From assembly GCA_018376535.1 (NCBI GenBank), contig JAHABC010000006.1, forward strand, positions 1 to 64,000: a stretch of DNA of 64,000 bases, in the 5' to 3' direction. This DNA comes from Ruminococcus sp. GTDB lineage: Bacteria; Bacillota; Clostridia; Oscillospirales; Ruminococcaceae. The translations under genes and the position numbers were made by a program. Shown here piece by piece: positions 9,026 to 17,802 of this stretch (position 1 is its first letter; each line of letters starts with the position of its first letter). The notes beneath the pieces are model-generated. The model was not told the origin of the DNA, ran no database searches, and saw nothing but the letters and a program-made list of their open reading frames with translations.

Positions 9026-9061
9026 AAATGTACAAATTGGCAACTGTAATTTTGTACATTT
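9026..9061. promoter_or_regulatory. Perfect 11-bp inverted repeat upstream of the second dockerin gene
   Basis: AAATGTACAAA (9026-9036) and TTTGTACATTT (9051-9061) are exact complements separated by 14 bp. They lie between the GH9 terminator and the next start codon. The lack of a T-run and the wide spacing fit a protein-binding operator better than a terminator. It differs from the TAAACGTTTA palindromes, so a second regulator is possible. Confidence 0.5.
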
Positions 9062-9188
9062 GCTTGGTGTAATGTTCACAAAAATTTAAACATTTTTCCA
9101 TCATTTTGATTTATAATTTATAAATATAGAATATTTTTTGAAAATATTCTGTTTATATTTATTATTGTTAGGAAGGATTGATTTTTTT

Positions 9189-11783
9189 ATGTTTAACTCA
9201 AATTCAAAGAATAACTTCAAGGCTTTGGCAATCGGTTGTGCAGCAGTTTTGATTTGTGCATCTGGACAAATCTTTGCTAGTACAGGAATATTTAATAATA
9301 CTTCATATGTTTACGCAGAAACAGTATCCTCAACATACGAGATTAAAGACAATAAAGATGGTACCGATACTGGTATAGTACATATAGATACTACTAAATT
9401 AACCACTGATACTGTCACTATTACTTTTAAAGGCGGTAAAACTGGTGCTACTACTTCTGGTGAAGTTGGTTATTGGGATAATACTGCTCAAAAATGGGTT
9501 GGTAAATATGATACATGGGAAGAACAAAAGTTCGATGCTAGTGGAAACGTATCTGTTACTGTAAAAGTTCCTAAGGGTGTTTCAGATGTTCAAGTTATGC
9601 TAACTTACTGTGCAGATTGGTCATCTGGTAAAGAAGTTCTTATAGATAAATCTTCTTTAAAAGCAAGTGTTGAATCTGGTAAGAGTTCTTCTGGTGATAC
9701 TACTACCACTACTAAAACACCATCTACTACTACACCAACGACAACTACTACTAAGACTCCATCTACTACTACACCACCTACTAGTGGTTCTAACCTTACA
9801 ATTAAAGATACAGAAATCAATAAAGATGGTACTTTAATATTACATGTAGATACTACTGGTCTAACTAGCGATACCGTTACTGTAAACTTTACAGGTGGTA
9901 AAAGTGGTGCTACTACTTCTGGTGAAGTTGGCTATTATGATAATACTACTCAAAAATGGGTTGGTAAATATGATACATGGGAAGAACAAAAGTTTGATGC
10001 TAGTGGAAAGACATCTGTTACTGTAAAAGTTCCTAAAAACGTGGAAGATGTTCAAATTATGTTGACTTACTACGCAGATTGGTCTAGTGGTAAAGAAGAA
10101 ATGCAAGATGTATCTACTTTAAAGGCTACAATATCCACTAGTGGAAGTATATCTACTGGTACTGGAAGTTCAACTGAAAAACCAGATAATCCATCTCATG
10201 AAATGCCAGCAGATGCTCAATGTGGTTGGACAGACATAACTGCTGGTACTGACAACGCTACAAAAGATAGCAACTTAATAGATTCTACTTCTGCAACTGG
10301 TACTAAGACTGTAACTATCAATCAAGGTGGACAATGGTCTGCTTATGATGAGGGTAATGAACCTATTATCTTAGACCAAACTTGGAAACCTGAAAAAATA
10401 GGTCAATACGATACTGACAGAGGTAACGATAAAATCACTAACAGCAATAACTTTATGTTCTCTGAAGATTTTGGTATGCCTAGTGATGCTGATATTAATC
10501 ACTTTAGATTTACCTTCCAAAGTGATGACCCTATGTATCAAGTTCAAATTGGTGCAGGTATTTCCGTAATGGATGAGTGCGAAATCGCCAATAGTGGTTC
10601 TATCGATGAGGTAAACAACACCGTTAAAAAGATTTGGTTCAATGAAAGTGGTACTTACGACCCTACCGATGAAGATGACTATGCTGAATTAGAAAATGCT
10701 AATGGTAAAAAATATTACGGTTTCAATAGTGGTAAGGAAATCGGTGAAGATGCTACTGGTTCTAACTACCTAGAACTTCAATGGGACGTTTATGACGATG
10801 TTAAACCTTTCATTAAAAATGACTCTTGGAGTAGTGTATCTGTTCAATACTGGTACGGCGTTGACCCTAGAGATTGGGACAAGATAGATTGGGAAGACCC
10901 TAATCACCCTACAGATGTAACTAAACAACCAGAACAAATCGATGTTATGGAAGCTAGTTGCAACTACAATCTAACTAGAACTTACGACTATACTGATACC
11001 GCTGAAAAAGATGTTGACATTGAATGTTTCAATGATATGCAAGGTCTAAAGTTCTCTGATTTAGGTCTTACTGAAAAAGACCAACCTAAAGCAGTTACAT
11101 TCACTCTAAGTGGTGCTAGTGATTTAGGTAAACTTGTTGGTGCTTTCGGAGTATCCGTAAATGATGATTTCACTGATAAGGATAAACTTGAAAGTACTAA
11201 CTGGTATCAAAGTGCTAACCTAATGTATGAGGATTGTGGCAGTACTTATAAAGTAACTTGGGTAATCCCTGAAGATATTGCTAAGTTTATCAGTCCTGAA
11301 TATGATGCAGAAGTTAAATTCGGTGCTTGGTATGCTGGTTCTGGCGAAAACACTTTAGATTCTGTTAAGATTACTAACATCGCTGTAGATTACTACACTG
11401 AACCTGAAGTTACTACTACTACACAAATTACAACTACAACACCTACTCCAACGACAACCACTCCAAAGGTTACAACTACAACACCTGCTCCAACAACAAC
11501 CACTCCAAAGGTTACAACTACCGCTAAAACTACAACTAGTGAACCTACTGAAGATATCGTTTGGGGTGACATAAACTGCGATGGTCAAGTTAAATCTAAC
11601 GACCTACTTCTATTAAAGAAGTACTTAATAGGTCTAGCTGAAGCTCCAACTGACTTCCCAGAACAAGGTCTAAAGAATGTAGATGTTACTCATGATGGTA
11701 ATGTTAAATCCAATGACTTACTAAAACTTAAAAAGTACTTACTAGGTCTTATTGATGATTTAGCTCCAGGTTCTGCAAACTAA
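9189..11783 (+). CDS. Secreted dockerin protein, two modules plus a ~400-residue unassigned region
   Basis: Start chosen at the ATG 9189, preceded by AGGAAGG, which gives a normal signal peptide; an ATG at 9138 adds an unlikely N-terminus. The 864-residue protein has two copies (about 47-160 and 202-317) of the module found three times in the GH9 enzyme, joined by a Thr/Pro linker. An Asp-rich region (about 336-738) follows; it is rich in Trp and Tyr, appears beta-structured and in two halves, and matches no glycosidase family I recognise. A Thr/Pro linker and a C-terminal dockerin (DINCDGQVKSND, DVTHDGNVKSND) end the protein. With no visible catalytic motif it is best read as a substrate-binding or scaffolding subunit, or an enzyme of an unrecognised family. 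Confidence 0.8.
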   Translation: MFNSNSKNNFKALAIGCAAVLICASGQIFASTGIFNNTSYVYAETVSSTYEIKDNKDGTDTGIVHIDTTKLTTDTVTITFKGGKTGATTSGEVGYWDNTAQKWVGKYDTWEEQKFDASGNVSVTVKVPKGVSDVQVMLTYCADWSSGKEVLIDKSSLKASVESGKSSSGDTTTTTKTPSTTTPTTTTTKTPSTTTPPTSGSNLTIKDTEINKDGTLILHVDTTGLTSDTVTVNFTGGKSGATTSGEVGYYDNTTQKWVGKYDTWEEQKFDASGKTSVTVKVPKNVEDVQIMLTYYADWSSGKEEMQDVSTLKATISTSGSISTGTGSSTEKPDNPSHEMPADAQCGWTDITAGTDNATKDSNLIDSTSATGTKTVTINQGGQWSAYDEGNEPIILDQTWKPEKIGQYDTDRGNDKITNSNNFMFSEDFGMPSDADINHFRFTFQSDDPMYQVQIGAGISVMDECEIANSGSIDEVNNTVKKIWFNESGTYDPTDEDDYAELENANGKKYYGFNSGKEIGEDATGSNYLELQWDVYDDVKPFIKNDSWSSVSVQYWYGVDPRDWDKIDWEDPNHPTDVTKQPEQIDVMEASCNYNLTRTYDYTDTAEKDVDIECFNDMQGLKFSDLGLTEKDQPKAVTFTLSGASDLGKLVGAFGVSVNDDFTDKDKLESTNWYQSANLMYEDCGSTYKVTWVIPEDIAKFISPEYDAEVKFGAWYAGSGENTLDSVKITNIAVDYYTEPEVTTTTQITTTTPTPTTTTPKVTTTTPAPTTTTPKVTTTAKTTTSEPTEDIVWGDINCDGQVKSNDLLLLKKYLIGLAEAPTDFPEQGLKNVDVTHDGNVKSNDLLKLKKYLLGLIDDLAPGSAN

Positions 11784-11805
11784 AATATATCTTAGATTAA
11801 TATAC

Positions 11806-11839
11806 AAAAATGACTTGCAAAATTATGCAAGTCATTTTT
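11806..11839 (+). terminator. Rho-independent terminator
   Basis: AAAAATGACTTGCA and its exact complement TGCAAGTCATTTTT form a strong hairpin ending in T residues, 23 bp after the second dockerin gene. Confidence 0.85.
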
Positions 11840-11849
11840 ACAATAAAAG

Positions 11850-11872
11850 AAATCCACAACTATTGTGGATTT
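11850..11872. terminator. Convergent terminator
   Basis: AAATCCACAA and TTGTGGATTT form a hairpin with T-runs on both sides. It directly follows the stop of the minus-strand coiled-coil gene and backs up the terminator of the plus-strand gene. Confidence 0.7.
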
Positions 11873-11874
11873 TT

Positions 11875-12546
11875 TTATTGAAAAGTTTTATCTTTATTTT
11901 TCAAGTCAGCGATTTCATCTCTTAGACTTCTCATAGCATTAGCTTGGTCGATAATATGTTTAGCGACCATCTTAATATTGCGACTATCTTCTTCGATTAT
12001 GTATGTTAAAGACTCTATTTTTTTATTTAGAACTTTAATTTGGTCATCTTTTTTAGATAACTCATCTTTTAGATGTATAATATCATTATTATCGACTTTA
12101 TCGGTTCTGTCCTTAGCGAGTTCTAAGTAAGATACCTTTAAAGTAAGATTTTTAATAACATCGTTCATATCGTTTATACTTTTAGAAGTATCGTTATCTT
12201 TAGATTGATTTAAAACATCATTAAAAGACTTTCTAAGCATTTGAATATCTTCTTTTAAGAAGTCTACTTGATATTTAACCTTATCCACATCAGAAGACTT
12301 ACTGTCATCAGTGATACTATTTTGAGGAACATTGTTATTACTTTCCAAAACTTCAATACGTTTTTCTAATTCTTTAACGGTTTCCATCAACACATTTTCT
12401 AAATAGGTAGATGTTTTTTCTAAACGTGAAAGTCTACCAGAAAAAGCTGTAACAACGTCGAGCATTTCCAACTTACTATAAATGTCATCTAATTTATTAT
12501 AGATATCATCAATATCTTCATCATTATCTCTTGAGAACCAGCCCAT
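11875..12546 (-). CDS. Coiled-coil protein of unknown function
   Basis: The 223-residue protein has no signal peptide and is dominated by charged heptad-like stretches (about 12-100 and 125-220), so it should form long coiled coils. The N-terminal MGWFSRDNDEDIDDIYNKL is acidic. I recognise no family. A gene of this kind could be a cytoskeletal or scaffold factor, but nothing in the sequence proves this. It stands alone between two terminators. Confidence 0.7.
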   Translation of the reverse strand: MGWFSRDNDEDIDDIYNKLDDIYSKLEMLDVVTAFSGRLSRLEKTSTYLENVLMETVKELEKRIEVLESNNNVPQNSITDDSKSSDVDKVKYQVDFLKEDIQMLRKSFNDVLNQSKDNDTSKSINDMNDVIKNLTLKVSYLELAKDRTDKVDNNDIIHLKDELSKKDDQIKVLNKKIESLTYIIEEDSRNIKMVAKHIIDQANAMRSLRDEIADLKNKDKTFQ

Positions 12547-12635
12547 AGCAAAAACACCTTTCTTAATAATACAGAACTTTCTAATATATTATCCCATAAA
12601 ACACATTAACTTGTCAAGAGTTTTTTAATATAAAA

Positions 12636-12663
12636 GGTTGAGTGAAATAGTTTCCACTCAACC
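12636..12663 (-). terminator. Terminator after pnp
   Basis: GGTTGAGTG and CACTCAACC pair around a 10-base loop and are followed on the minus strand by TTTT. The hairpin lies about 30 bp past the pnp stop. Confidence 0.8.
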
Positions 12664-12694
12664 AAAAAATAAAAGGAAATATATGAAAATTAAG

Positions 12695-14809
12695 TTATTT
12701 TCTTTTTTTAGCCTCTAAGTCTGCAAGAGCGTCTTTTCTAGATAGATTGATTCTACCTTGTTTATCTATTTCCATAACCTTAACCACAATTTCATCGCCA
12801 ATAGATACAACATCTTCAACGTTTTCAACTCTGCCCTTATCCAACTTAGATATATGAACTAAACCATCTTTACCAGGGGCAATTTCCACAAAAGCACCGA
12901 AGTTCATAATTCTAACGACCTTACCCTTGTAGATAGCACCTATTTCAGGGTCGTTAGCTATAGTTTCGATTATCAATAAAGCCTTTTGAGCCTTTTCGCC
13001 ATTAATACCACTAATAAATACGTTTCCGTCCTCATTGATATCAATTTTAACGTCACAATCAGCAGAAATCTTTTGGATAACCTTACCACCTTGACCGATA
13101 ACTTCTCTAATCTTATCCACTGGGATTTTAGTTTGAAGCATCTTAGGAGCATACTTGCTAACTTCTTTTCTAGGTTCTGGGATAGCCTTTAACATAATCT
13201 CATCTAAGATGTAGTTTCTAGCCTTGTGAGTTTTAGCAAAAGCCTCTTTAATGATATCATAAGTCAAGCCATCTACCTTGATATCTACTTGGATTGCTGT
13301 AATACCTTTATGAGTACCACCAACTTTGAAATCCATATCACCGAAGAAGTCTTCAAGACCTTGAATATCTACCATAGTCATAAAGTCGTCGCTATCTGGT
13401 TTAGTAATTAAACCACATGATATTCCAGCTACTGGCGACTTTATTGGAACTCCTGCGTCCATCAATGCTAGTGTAGAACCACATATAGAACCTTGTGATG
13501 TAGAACCATTAGAAGATAATACCTCAGAAACTAATCTAAGTGAGTATGGGAACTCCTCTACTGGTGGAATTACTGGAGCTAATGCTCTTTCAGCTAAAGC
13601 ACCATGACCTATTTCACGTCTACCTGGGCCACGGCTAGGCTTTGTTTCACCCACTGAATAGCTTGGGAAGTTGTAATGATGCATATAACGTCTACTTTCT
13701 TCCTCATCAAGACCATCAAGTTTTTGAGACTCCGATACAGGACCTAAAGTAGCTATAGTTAATACTTGAGTTTGTCCTCTAGTGAACAATCCTGAACCAT
13801 GAACTCTAGGAACTAAACCAACTTCGGCAGCTAATGGACGAATTTCATCAATGCCACGACCATCGACACGCTTACCCTCATAGAGCCAATTTCTAACAAT
13901 CTTCTTTTGAAGTTTATAGATACATTCATCAATCATAAGTTCTTTTTCTGGATATAGTTCATCAAACTTAGCATGAATGTCATCTTTAATAGGATTTAAT
14001 CTTTCTTCACGAACGTTCTTATCATTAGTATCAAGAGCGAACTTAACTCTATCGGAAGCAAATTCTTCGATAGCGTCAAACATATCATGGTCTACTTCTT
14101 GGGATTCAAATTCAAACTTTTTCTTACCAATCTGTGCTTGAATGTCCGATATAAAGGAAACCATCTTTTTAATCTCCTTATGGCCTTCCATGATAGCGTT
14201 TAACATAGTATCGTCATCGACTTCATTAGCACCAGCCTCAATCATGACAATCTTTTCCATAGAACCTGCAACTGTAAGATTAAGGTCTGTAACTGCTCTT
14301 TGTTCAAGAGTTGGATTTAATACAATCTTACCATCAACTAAGCCCACGCTTATACCAGCTATAGGGCCATTCCAAGGAATATCGGAGATTGATATAGCTA
14401 TAGAAGTAGCTATCATACCTGCAATTTCAGGAGAGCAATCTGGGTCTACAGATAGAACTGTCATAACTACAGATACATCATTTCTCATATCCTTAGGGAA
14501 TAGAGGTCTAATAGGACGGTCAACCATTCTTGAGGTTAATATAGCCTTTTCAGATGGCTTACCCTCTCTTTTAGTAAAAGAACCTGGGATTTTACCAACT
14601 GCATACATTCTTTCTTCGTAGTCAACAGATAGTGGGAAGAAATCTACACCCTCACGAGGTTTTGCACTAGCAGTTACATTAGCCATAACTACAGTATCGC
14701 CGTAGTGTACCCAACAAGAACCATTAGATAGCTCACAAGTTTTACCTGTTTCGACCATTAACTTTCTACCTGCATAAGTAGTTTCAAAAGTTTTATAATT
14801 TTCAAACAT
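12695..14809 (-). CDS. pnp: Polyribonucleotide nucleotidyltransferase (PNPase)
   Basis: PNPase is the 3'-5' phosphorolytic exoribonuclease of mRNA decay. The roughly 704-residue protein has the usual order: two RNase PH domains with a helical domain between, then KH (IREVIGQGGKVI) and S1 (YKGKVVRIMNFGAFVEIAPG) domains. Length is normal. The ATG at 14809 is preceded by GGAGG at 11-base spacing; a TTG two codons earlier is a closer-spaced alternative. It follows rpsO, the conserved neighbour, and its leader holds a long imperfect stem suited to autoregulation. Confidence 0.97.
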   Translation of the reverse strand: MFENYKTFETTYAGRKLMVETGKTCELSNGSCWVHYGDTVVMANVTASAKPREGVDFFPLSVDYEERMYAVGKIPGSFTKREGKPSEKAILTSRMVDRPIRPLFPKDMRNDVSVVMTVLSVDPDCSPEIAGMIATSIAISISDIPWNGPIAGISVGLVDGKIVLNPTLEQRAVTDLNLTVAGSMEKIVMIEAGANEVDDDTMLNAIMEGHKEIKKMVSFISDIQAQIGKKKFEFESQEVDHDMFDAIEEFASDRVKFALDTNDKNVREERLNPIKDDIHAKFDELYPEKELMIDECIYKLQKKIVRNWLYEGKRVDGRGIDEIRPLAAEVGLVPRVHGSGLFTRGQTQVLTIATLGPVSESQKLDGLDEEESRRYMHHYNFPSYSVGETKPSRGPGRREIGHGALAERALAPVIPPVEEFPYSLRLVSEVLSSNGSTSQGSICGSTLALMDAGVPIKSPVAGISCGLITKPDSDDFMTMVDIQGLEDFFGDMDFKVGGTHKGITAIQVDIKVDGLTYDIIKEAFAKTHKARNYILDEIMLKAIPEPRKEVSKYAPKMLQTKIPVDKIREVIGQGGKVIQKISADCDVKIDINEDGNVFISGINGEKAQKALLIIETIANDPEIGAIYKGKVVRIMNFGAFVEIAPGKDGLVHISKLDKGRVENVEDVVSIGDEIVVKVMEIDKQGRINLSRKDALADLEAKKRK

Positions 14810-14839
14810 AGTCAAAAAATCCTCCTAATTGTGCAAACA

Positions 14840-14902
14840 ACAGAAGATAGACGATAATAAACACAAATAGATAGTTTATGTTAATTATCCTCCAACTTCT
14901 GT
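14840..14902 (-). promoter_or_regulatory. Stem-loop in the pnp leader
   Basis: The arms at 14887-14902 and 14840-14855 pair over 13 of 16 positions (ACAGAAG perfectly), closing a loop of about 31 bases between rpsO and pnp. In Escherichia coli a leader stem cut by RNase III lets PNPase degrade its own mRNA. Whether this stem does the same is inference. Confidence 0.45.
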
Positions 14903-14936
14903 AGCCTGCAAACTAACTTATAAATAATTTGATAAA

Positions 14937-14966
14937 GGGCAGAAAGATACATCTATCCTACTGCCC
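14937..14966 (-). terminator. Hairpin after rpsO
   Basis: GGGCAG and CTGCCC, extended by further partial pairing, form a hairpin about 20 bp past the rpsO stop, followed by TTTATC. The T-run is short, so readthrough into pnp is likely. Confidence 0.6.
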
Positions 14967-14986
14967 AAAATTTCTTGTAAAAGCTA

Positions 14987-15277
14987 CTACTTAACGTTAG
15001 CCTTTTCAATAGTATCACGGATACCTAACTTCTTGATAGTTTCACGATATCTATTAATATCTTTCTTAGCTAAGTAGTTAAGAAGATTTCTTCTCTTACC
15101 AACCATCTTTAAAAGACCTCTACGGCTGTGGTGGTCATGCTTGTGAACCTTTAAGTGTTCAGTTAGGTCATTAATTCTTCTAGTTAGAATAGCAACTTGA
15201 ACTTCTGGAGAACCAGTGTCAGTATCATGCTTTCTATTAGCTTCGATAATAGTAGTTTTTTCTTCTTTTCTCATCAT
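14987..15277 (-). CDS. rpsO: 30S ribosomal protein S15
   Basis: S15 is a primary 16S rRNA-binding protein that nucleates the central domain of the small subunit. The 96-residue protein has the conserved HDTDTGSPEVQVA motif, the helical core HLKVHKHDHHSRRGLL, and normal length. AGAGGTG precedes two adjacent ATG codons; the first gives the listed start at good spacing. It is upstream of pnp, the usual arrangement. Confidence 0.98.
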   Translation of the reverse strand: MMRKEEKTTIIEANRKHDTDTGSPEVQVAILTRRINDLTEHLKVHKHDHHSRRGLLKMVGKRRNLLNYLAKKDINRYRETIKKLGIRDTIEKANVK

Positions 15278-15381
15278 GATAAAAGCACCTCTTTAAAAAA
15301 TATAGTATAGTCTAAAATTCTGAGAATAGGGCAGGTACAAATCCAAGATAGGCTTAACCCCTAAACTAAGAACATAGAACA
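15278..15381 (-). promoter_or_regulatory. rpsO leader, possible S15 autoregulatory region
   Basis: About 100 bases lie between the predicted transcription start and the rpsO ATG. The segment contains GGGG and GCCCT elements that could pair, of the size seen in S15-binding leaders. I cannot fold it with confidence, so this is a context-based suggestion only. Confidence 0.3.
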
Positions 15382-15387
15382 TTTAAT

Positions 15388-15416
15388 ATTATATCATTAA
15401 AAAAAGCAATTGTAAA
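15388..15416 (-). promoter_or_regulatory. Promoter of rpsO-pnp
   Basis: TTTACA (15416-15411), a 17-bp spacer and TATAAT (15393-15388) on the minus strand make a near-consensus sigma-70-type promoter. Confidence 0.75.
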
Positions 15417-15492
15417 GGAAATTTTTATTAATTTTTTGTGAACATTTTATTTTCTGTTCAAATTTGATACTAAAAAAACAAATATGTCACTA

Positions 15493-15521
15493 TTGACAAA
15501 GTATAAATAATATGGTACTAT
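15493..15521 (+). promoter_or_regulatory. Upstream promoter of the DivIVA-like gene
   Basis: TTGACA (15493-15498), a 17-bp spacer and TACTAT (15516-15521). Confidence 0.65.
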
Positions 15522-15568
15522 TAAAAAAGCAATTATGCACAATTATTTTATACATACATATCCAATAG

Positions 15569-15597
15569 TTGACATTTTTATGTTAATCTATTATATA
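15569..15597 (+). promoter_or_regulatory. Second promoter of the DivIVA-like gene
   Basis: TTGACA (15569-15574), a 17-bp spacer and TATATA (15592-15597), about 76 bp after the first promoter. Tandem promoters suggest steady or multi-signal expression. Confidence 0.65.
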
Positions 15598-15627
15598 TAT
15601 ATAATTTTTTAAAAAGGAGATTTTCGT

Positions 15628-17145
15628 ATGCCTAAAGATATTTCTAACCTATTAAGAGAAACTAAAATCGGTCAAAAAGGATTTTTAAAAGAGGACGTTC
15701 TTAACTACATAGATGAACTTCAAACTAAAAATGAAGACCTTGAAAACCAACTTAAAGAAACTCAAGGTAGTGGAAACAGTTCTGCTAGTGATGTTAAACA
15801 ACTTGAAGGTATTATCAAAACTTTAGAAGGTAAGTTAAAGATAAGCGATACTGCTCTTGCTAATGAGCGTCAATCACATGAAAAGGAACGTCAACAGTAT
15901 GAGGAAAAGTTTAGAAAGATGTCCTCTACTAGTGGATATAATCCAGAAAATGAAAAGCTACTAAAAGAAAAAGACGAAATTATCGCTAAAAAAGATGAAG
16001 AATTAGTTCTAATGCAAGATAAGGTTCAACAAGTTAAAGTGTTCCTAGTTGAAAAGGAAGAAACTATGAACTCTCTTAACGATACTATCGAAAAACTAAA
16101 GAATGAAAATAATGAACTATCTAAGATGGTTGAAAATGATGACTCTAAAAAGATTATCGACGAACTTAACAACGATAAGGTTGAACTCAATAAACAAATC
16201 GATGAACTAAAGGCTAAAGTAGAAGAAATGTCACACATCGATGAGTCTAAATTAGCTATGACTTATATGGCTAGTCTTATCGAAAATGCTAAGACTACTG
16301 CTGAACAGTTAAAAGCTGATGCTCAATCTAAAGCAGATACTCTTATCGCTGATGCTGAAAAGGTTCAATCAGAAGCTAATGAAAAAGCCAATAAGATTAT
16401 AGATGAGGCTAATGAAAAAGCTACTCAAACTATCGATGAAGCTAACGAACAAGCATCTAAGATTATTAAAGATGCTGAAATTAGTGCTAATGAAAAGATA
16501 CTATCTATAAATGAAAAATCCAAAAAGATTGAGGCTGATGCTAAATCGTTTAAGGATATAGTTATGGCTCAAATGAATAGCATTGGTGAAAATCTAACTA
16601 GTGTTATCGAACTTATAAACTCTGCTAATAATACCATTTCACAAACTGGTGAAAAGGTTCAAAATGATGAGCAACTATCTGAATTAGTATCTAACCTACC
16701 TAAAGAGGAAGTTATCGCCGTTGATACAACTGCTACTGTTGAAGAAGTACAAGAAACTCCACAAGTAGACGATATTGATACTATCCAACCTACTGAAGTC
16801 GCTGAAACCGTAGAACCAATAGAAACACTAGAAACTCCTACCGAAGATAAAAAAATCGTGGACTTAGACAACCTAGACGATTTAAGTGAATATATACTAC
16901 CTCCTAAAAACATCAATAATGATGTTCCTGAAGTTGAAACTCCTGCTCCTAAAAAGAATGAGTTCAATATGGAAGGTCTTGACGATTTACTAAAAGCCGT
17001 AGAAGAAACTGCTGAAGATGAAGAAACTATTGAAGAACTTCCTACTGAACCTACTAATAATAGTTCTGCTAGTTCCATGGACGACTTGGAAGATTTAATT
17101 AAACAAGTCGAAGCTACTACTACTGATGATATGGAGGCTATATAA
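15628..17145 (+). CDS. DivIVA-like coiled-coil protein
   Basis: The 505-residue protein opens with a segment (QKGFLKEDVLNYIDEL, about 16-31) resembling the membrane-curvature-binding N-terminal domain of DivIVA-family proteins. A very long coiled coil follows to about residue 340, including an Ala/Glu/Lys-rich stretch of near-repeats (about 215-290), then an acidic, Pro-containing tail. DivIVA proteins sit at poles or septa and organise division or wall growth. The match is to the N-terminal domain only, so the exact role is open. AAAAAGGAG precedes the ATG. The next gene starts 6 bp after its stop. Confidence 0.65.
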   Translation: MPKDISNLLRETKIGQKGFLKEDVLNYIDELQTKNEDLENQLKETQGSGNSSASDVKQLEGIIKTLEGKLKISDTALANERQSHEKERQQYEEKFRKMSSTSGYNPENEKLLKEKDEIIAKKDEELVLMQDKVQQVKVFLVEKEETMNSLNDTIEKLKNENNELSKMVENDDSKKIIDELNNDKVELNKQIDELKAKVEEMSHIDESKLAMTYMASLIENAKTTAEQLKADAQSKADTLIADAEKVQSEANEKANKIIDEANEKATQTIDEANEQASKIIKDAEISANEKILSINEKSKKIEADAKSFKDIVMAQMNSIGENLTSVIELINSANNTISQTGEKVQNDEQLSELVSNLPKEEVIAVDTTATVEEVQETPQVDDIDTIQPTEVAETVEPIETLETPTEDKKIVDLDNLDDLSEYILPPKNINNDVPEVETPAPKKNEFNMEGLDDLLKAVEETAEDEETIEELPTEPTNNSSASSMDDLEDLIKQVEATTTDDMEAI

Positions 17146-17150
17146 TAACC

Positions 17151-17708
17151 ATGTCTAACGTTTTAAGTGTCAATTCTAGTGAACTTAGAAGTATCATTCC
17201 AAGTTTAAAGGTTGGCGATAAGATACTACTTTCTGGTACTGTATACACATCAAGAGATGCTGCTCACAAAAGAATTAACTCCTTACTAGATGAAGGCAGT
17301 GAACTCCCTTTTGATTTAAAAGATGCTATAATATACTATGCTGGTCCTACTCCTGCTCCTGAAGATAAGCCTATAGGCTCATGTGGACCTACAACGTCTA
17401 GCAGAATGGACAAATTTGCTCCTAGATTTTTAGACCTTGGACTCTGTGCTATGATTGGCAAAGGTGAAAGAAATCAAGCTGTTAAAGACGCTATAGTTAG
17501 AAATAAAGCTATATATCTATGTGCTATAGGTGGTGCTGGAGCATTAGCATCGCACTGTATAACATCTTGTGAGGTAATAGCTTTTGAAGATTTGGGTTGC
17601 GAATCTGTTAAAAGGTTGACTTTTGAAAACTTTCCATTAATAGTGGCTAACGATTGCTTTGGTGGAGATATCTTCTCTATGGGCAGAGCTGAATATTGCA
17701 TAAAATAG
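17151..17708 (+). CDS. Fe-S fumarate hydratase/tartrate dehydratase beta-type subunit
   Basis: The 185-residue protein matches the beta (C-terminal) subunit of class I, [4Fe-4S] hydratases such as fumarase and L-tartrate dehydratase. Seen are the GTVYTSRDAAHKRI segment, YAGPTPAPE, GPTTSSRMD and GKGERN, all typical of the family. These enzymes need an alpha subunit that holds the cluster; none is nearby. GGAGG lies inside the end of the DivIVA-like gene, so the two are probably co-transcribed, an odd pairing. The substrate (fumarate rather than tartrate) is inferred. Confidence 0.85.
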   Translation: MSNVLSVNSSELRSIIPSLKVGDKILLSGTVYTSRDAAHKRINSLLDEGSELPFDLKDAIIYYAGPTPAPEDKPIGSCGPTTSSRMDKFAPRFLDLGLCAMIGKGERNQAVKDAIVRNKAIYLCAIGGAGALASHCITSCEVIAFEDLGCESVKRLTFENFPLIVANDCFGGDIFSMGRAEYCIK

Positions 17709-17773
17709 TATCTTATTTGCAATACTATATAATAGATGGATTTTTAATAATAAATTTGCATAAAAACTCTTGA

Positions 17774-17802
17774 CAAAATCGTGGTTTTAGTGTATTATTA
17801 AT
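17774..17802 (+). promoter_or_regulatory. Strong promoter with a ~320-bp leader
   Basis: Around 17771-17798, consensus-like TTGACA is followed by a 17-bp spacer and TATTAT. The first credible start codon downstream is at 18126, so the transcript would have an unusually long untranslated leader. Confidence 0.7.
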
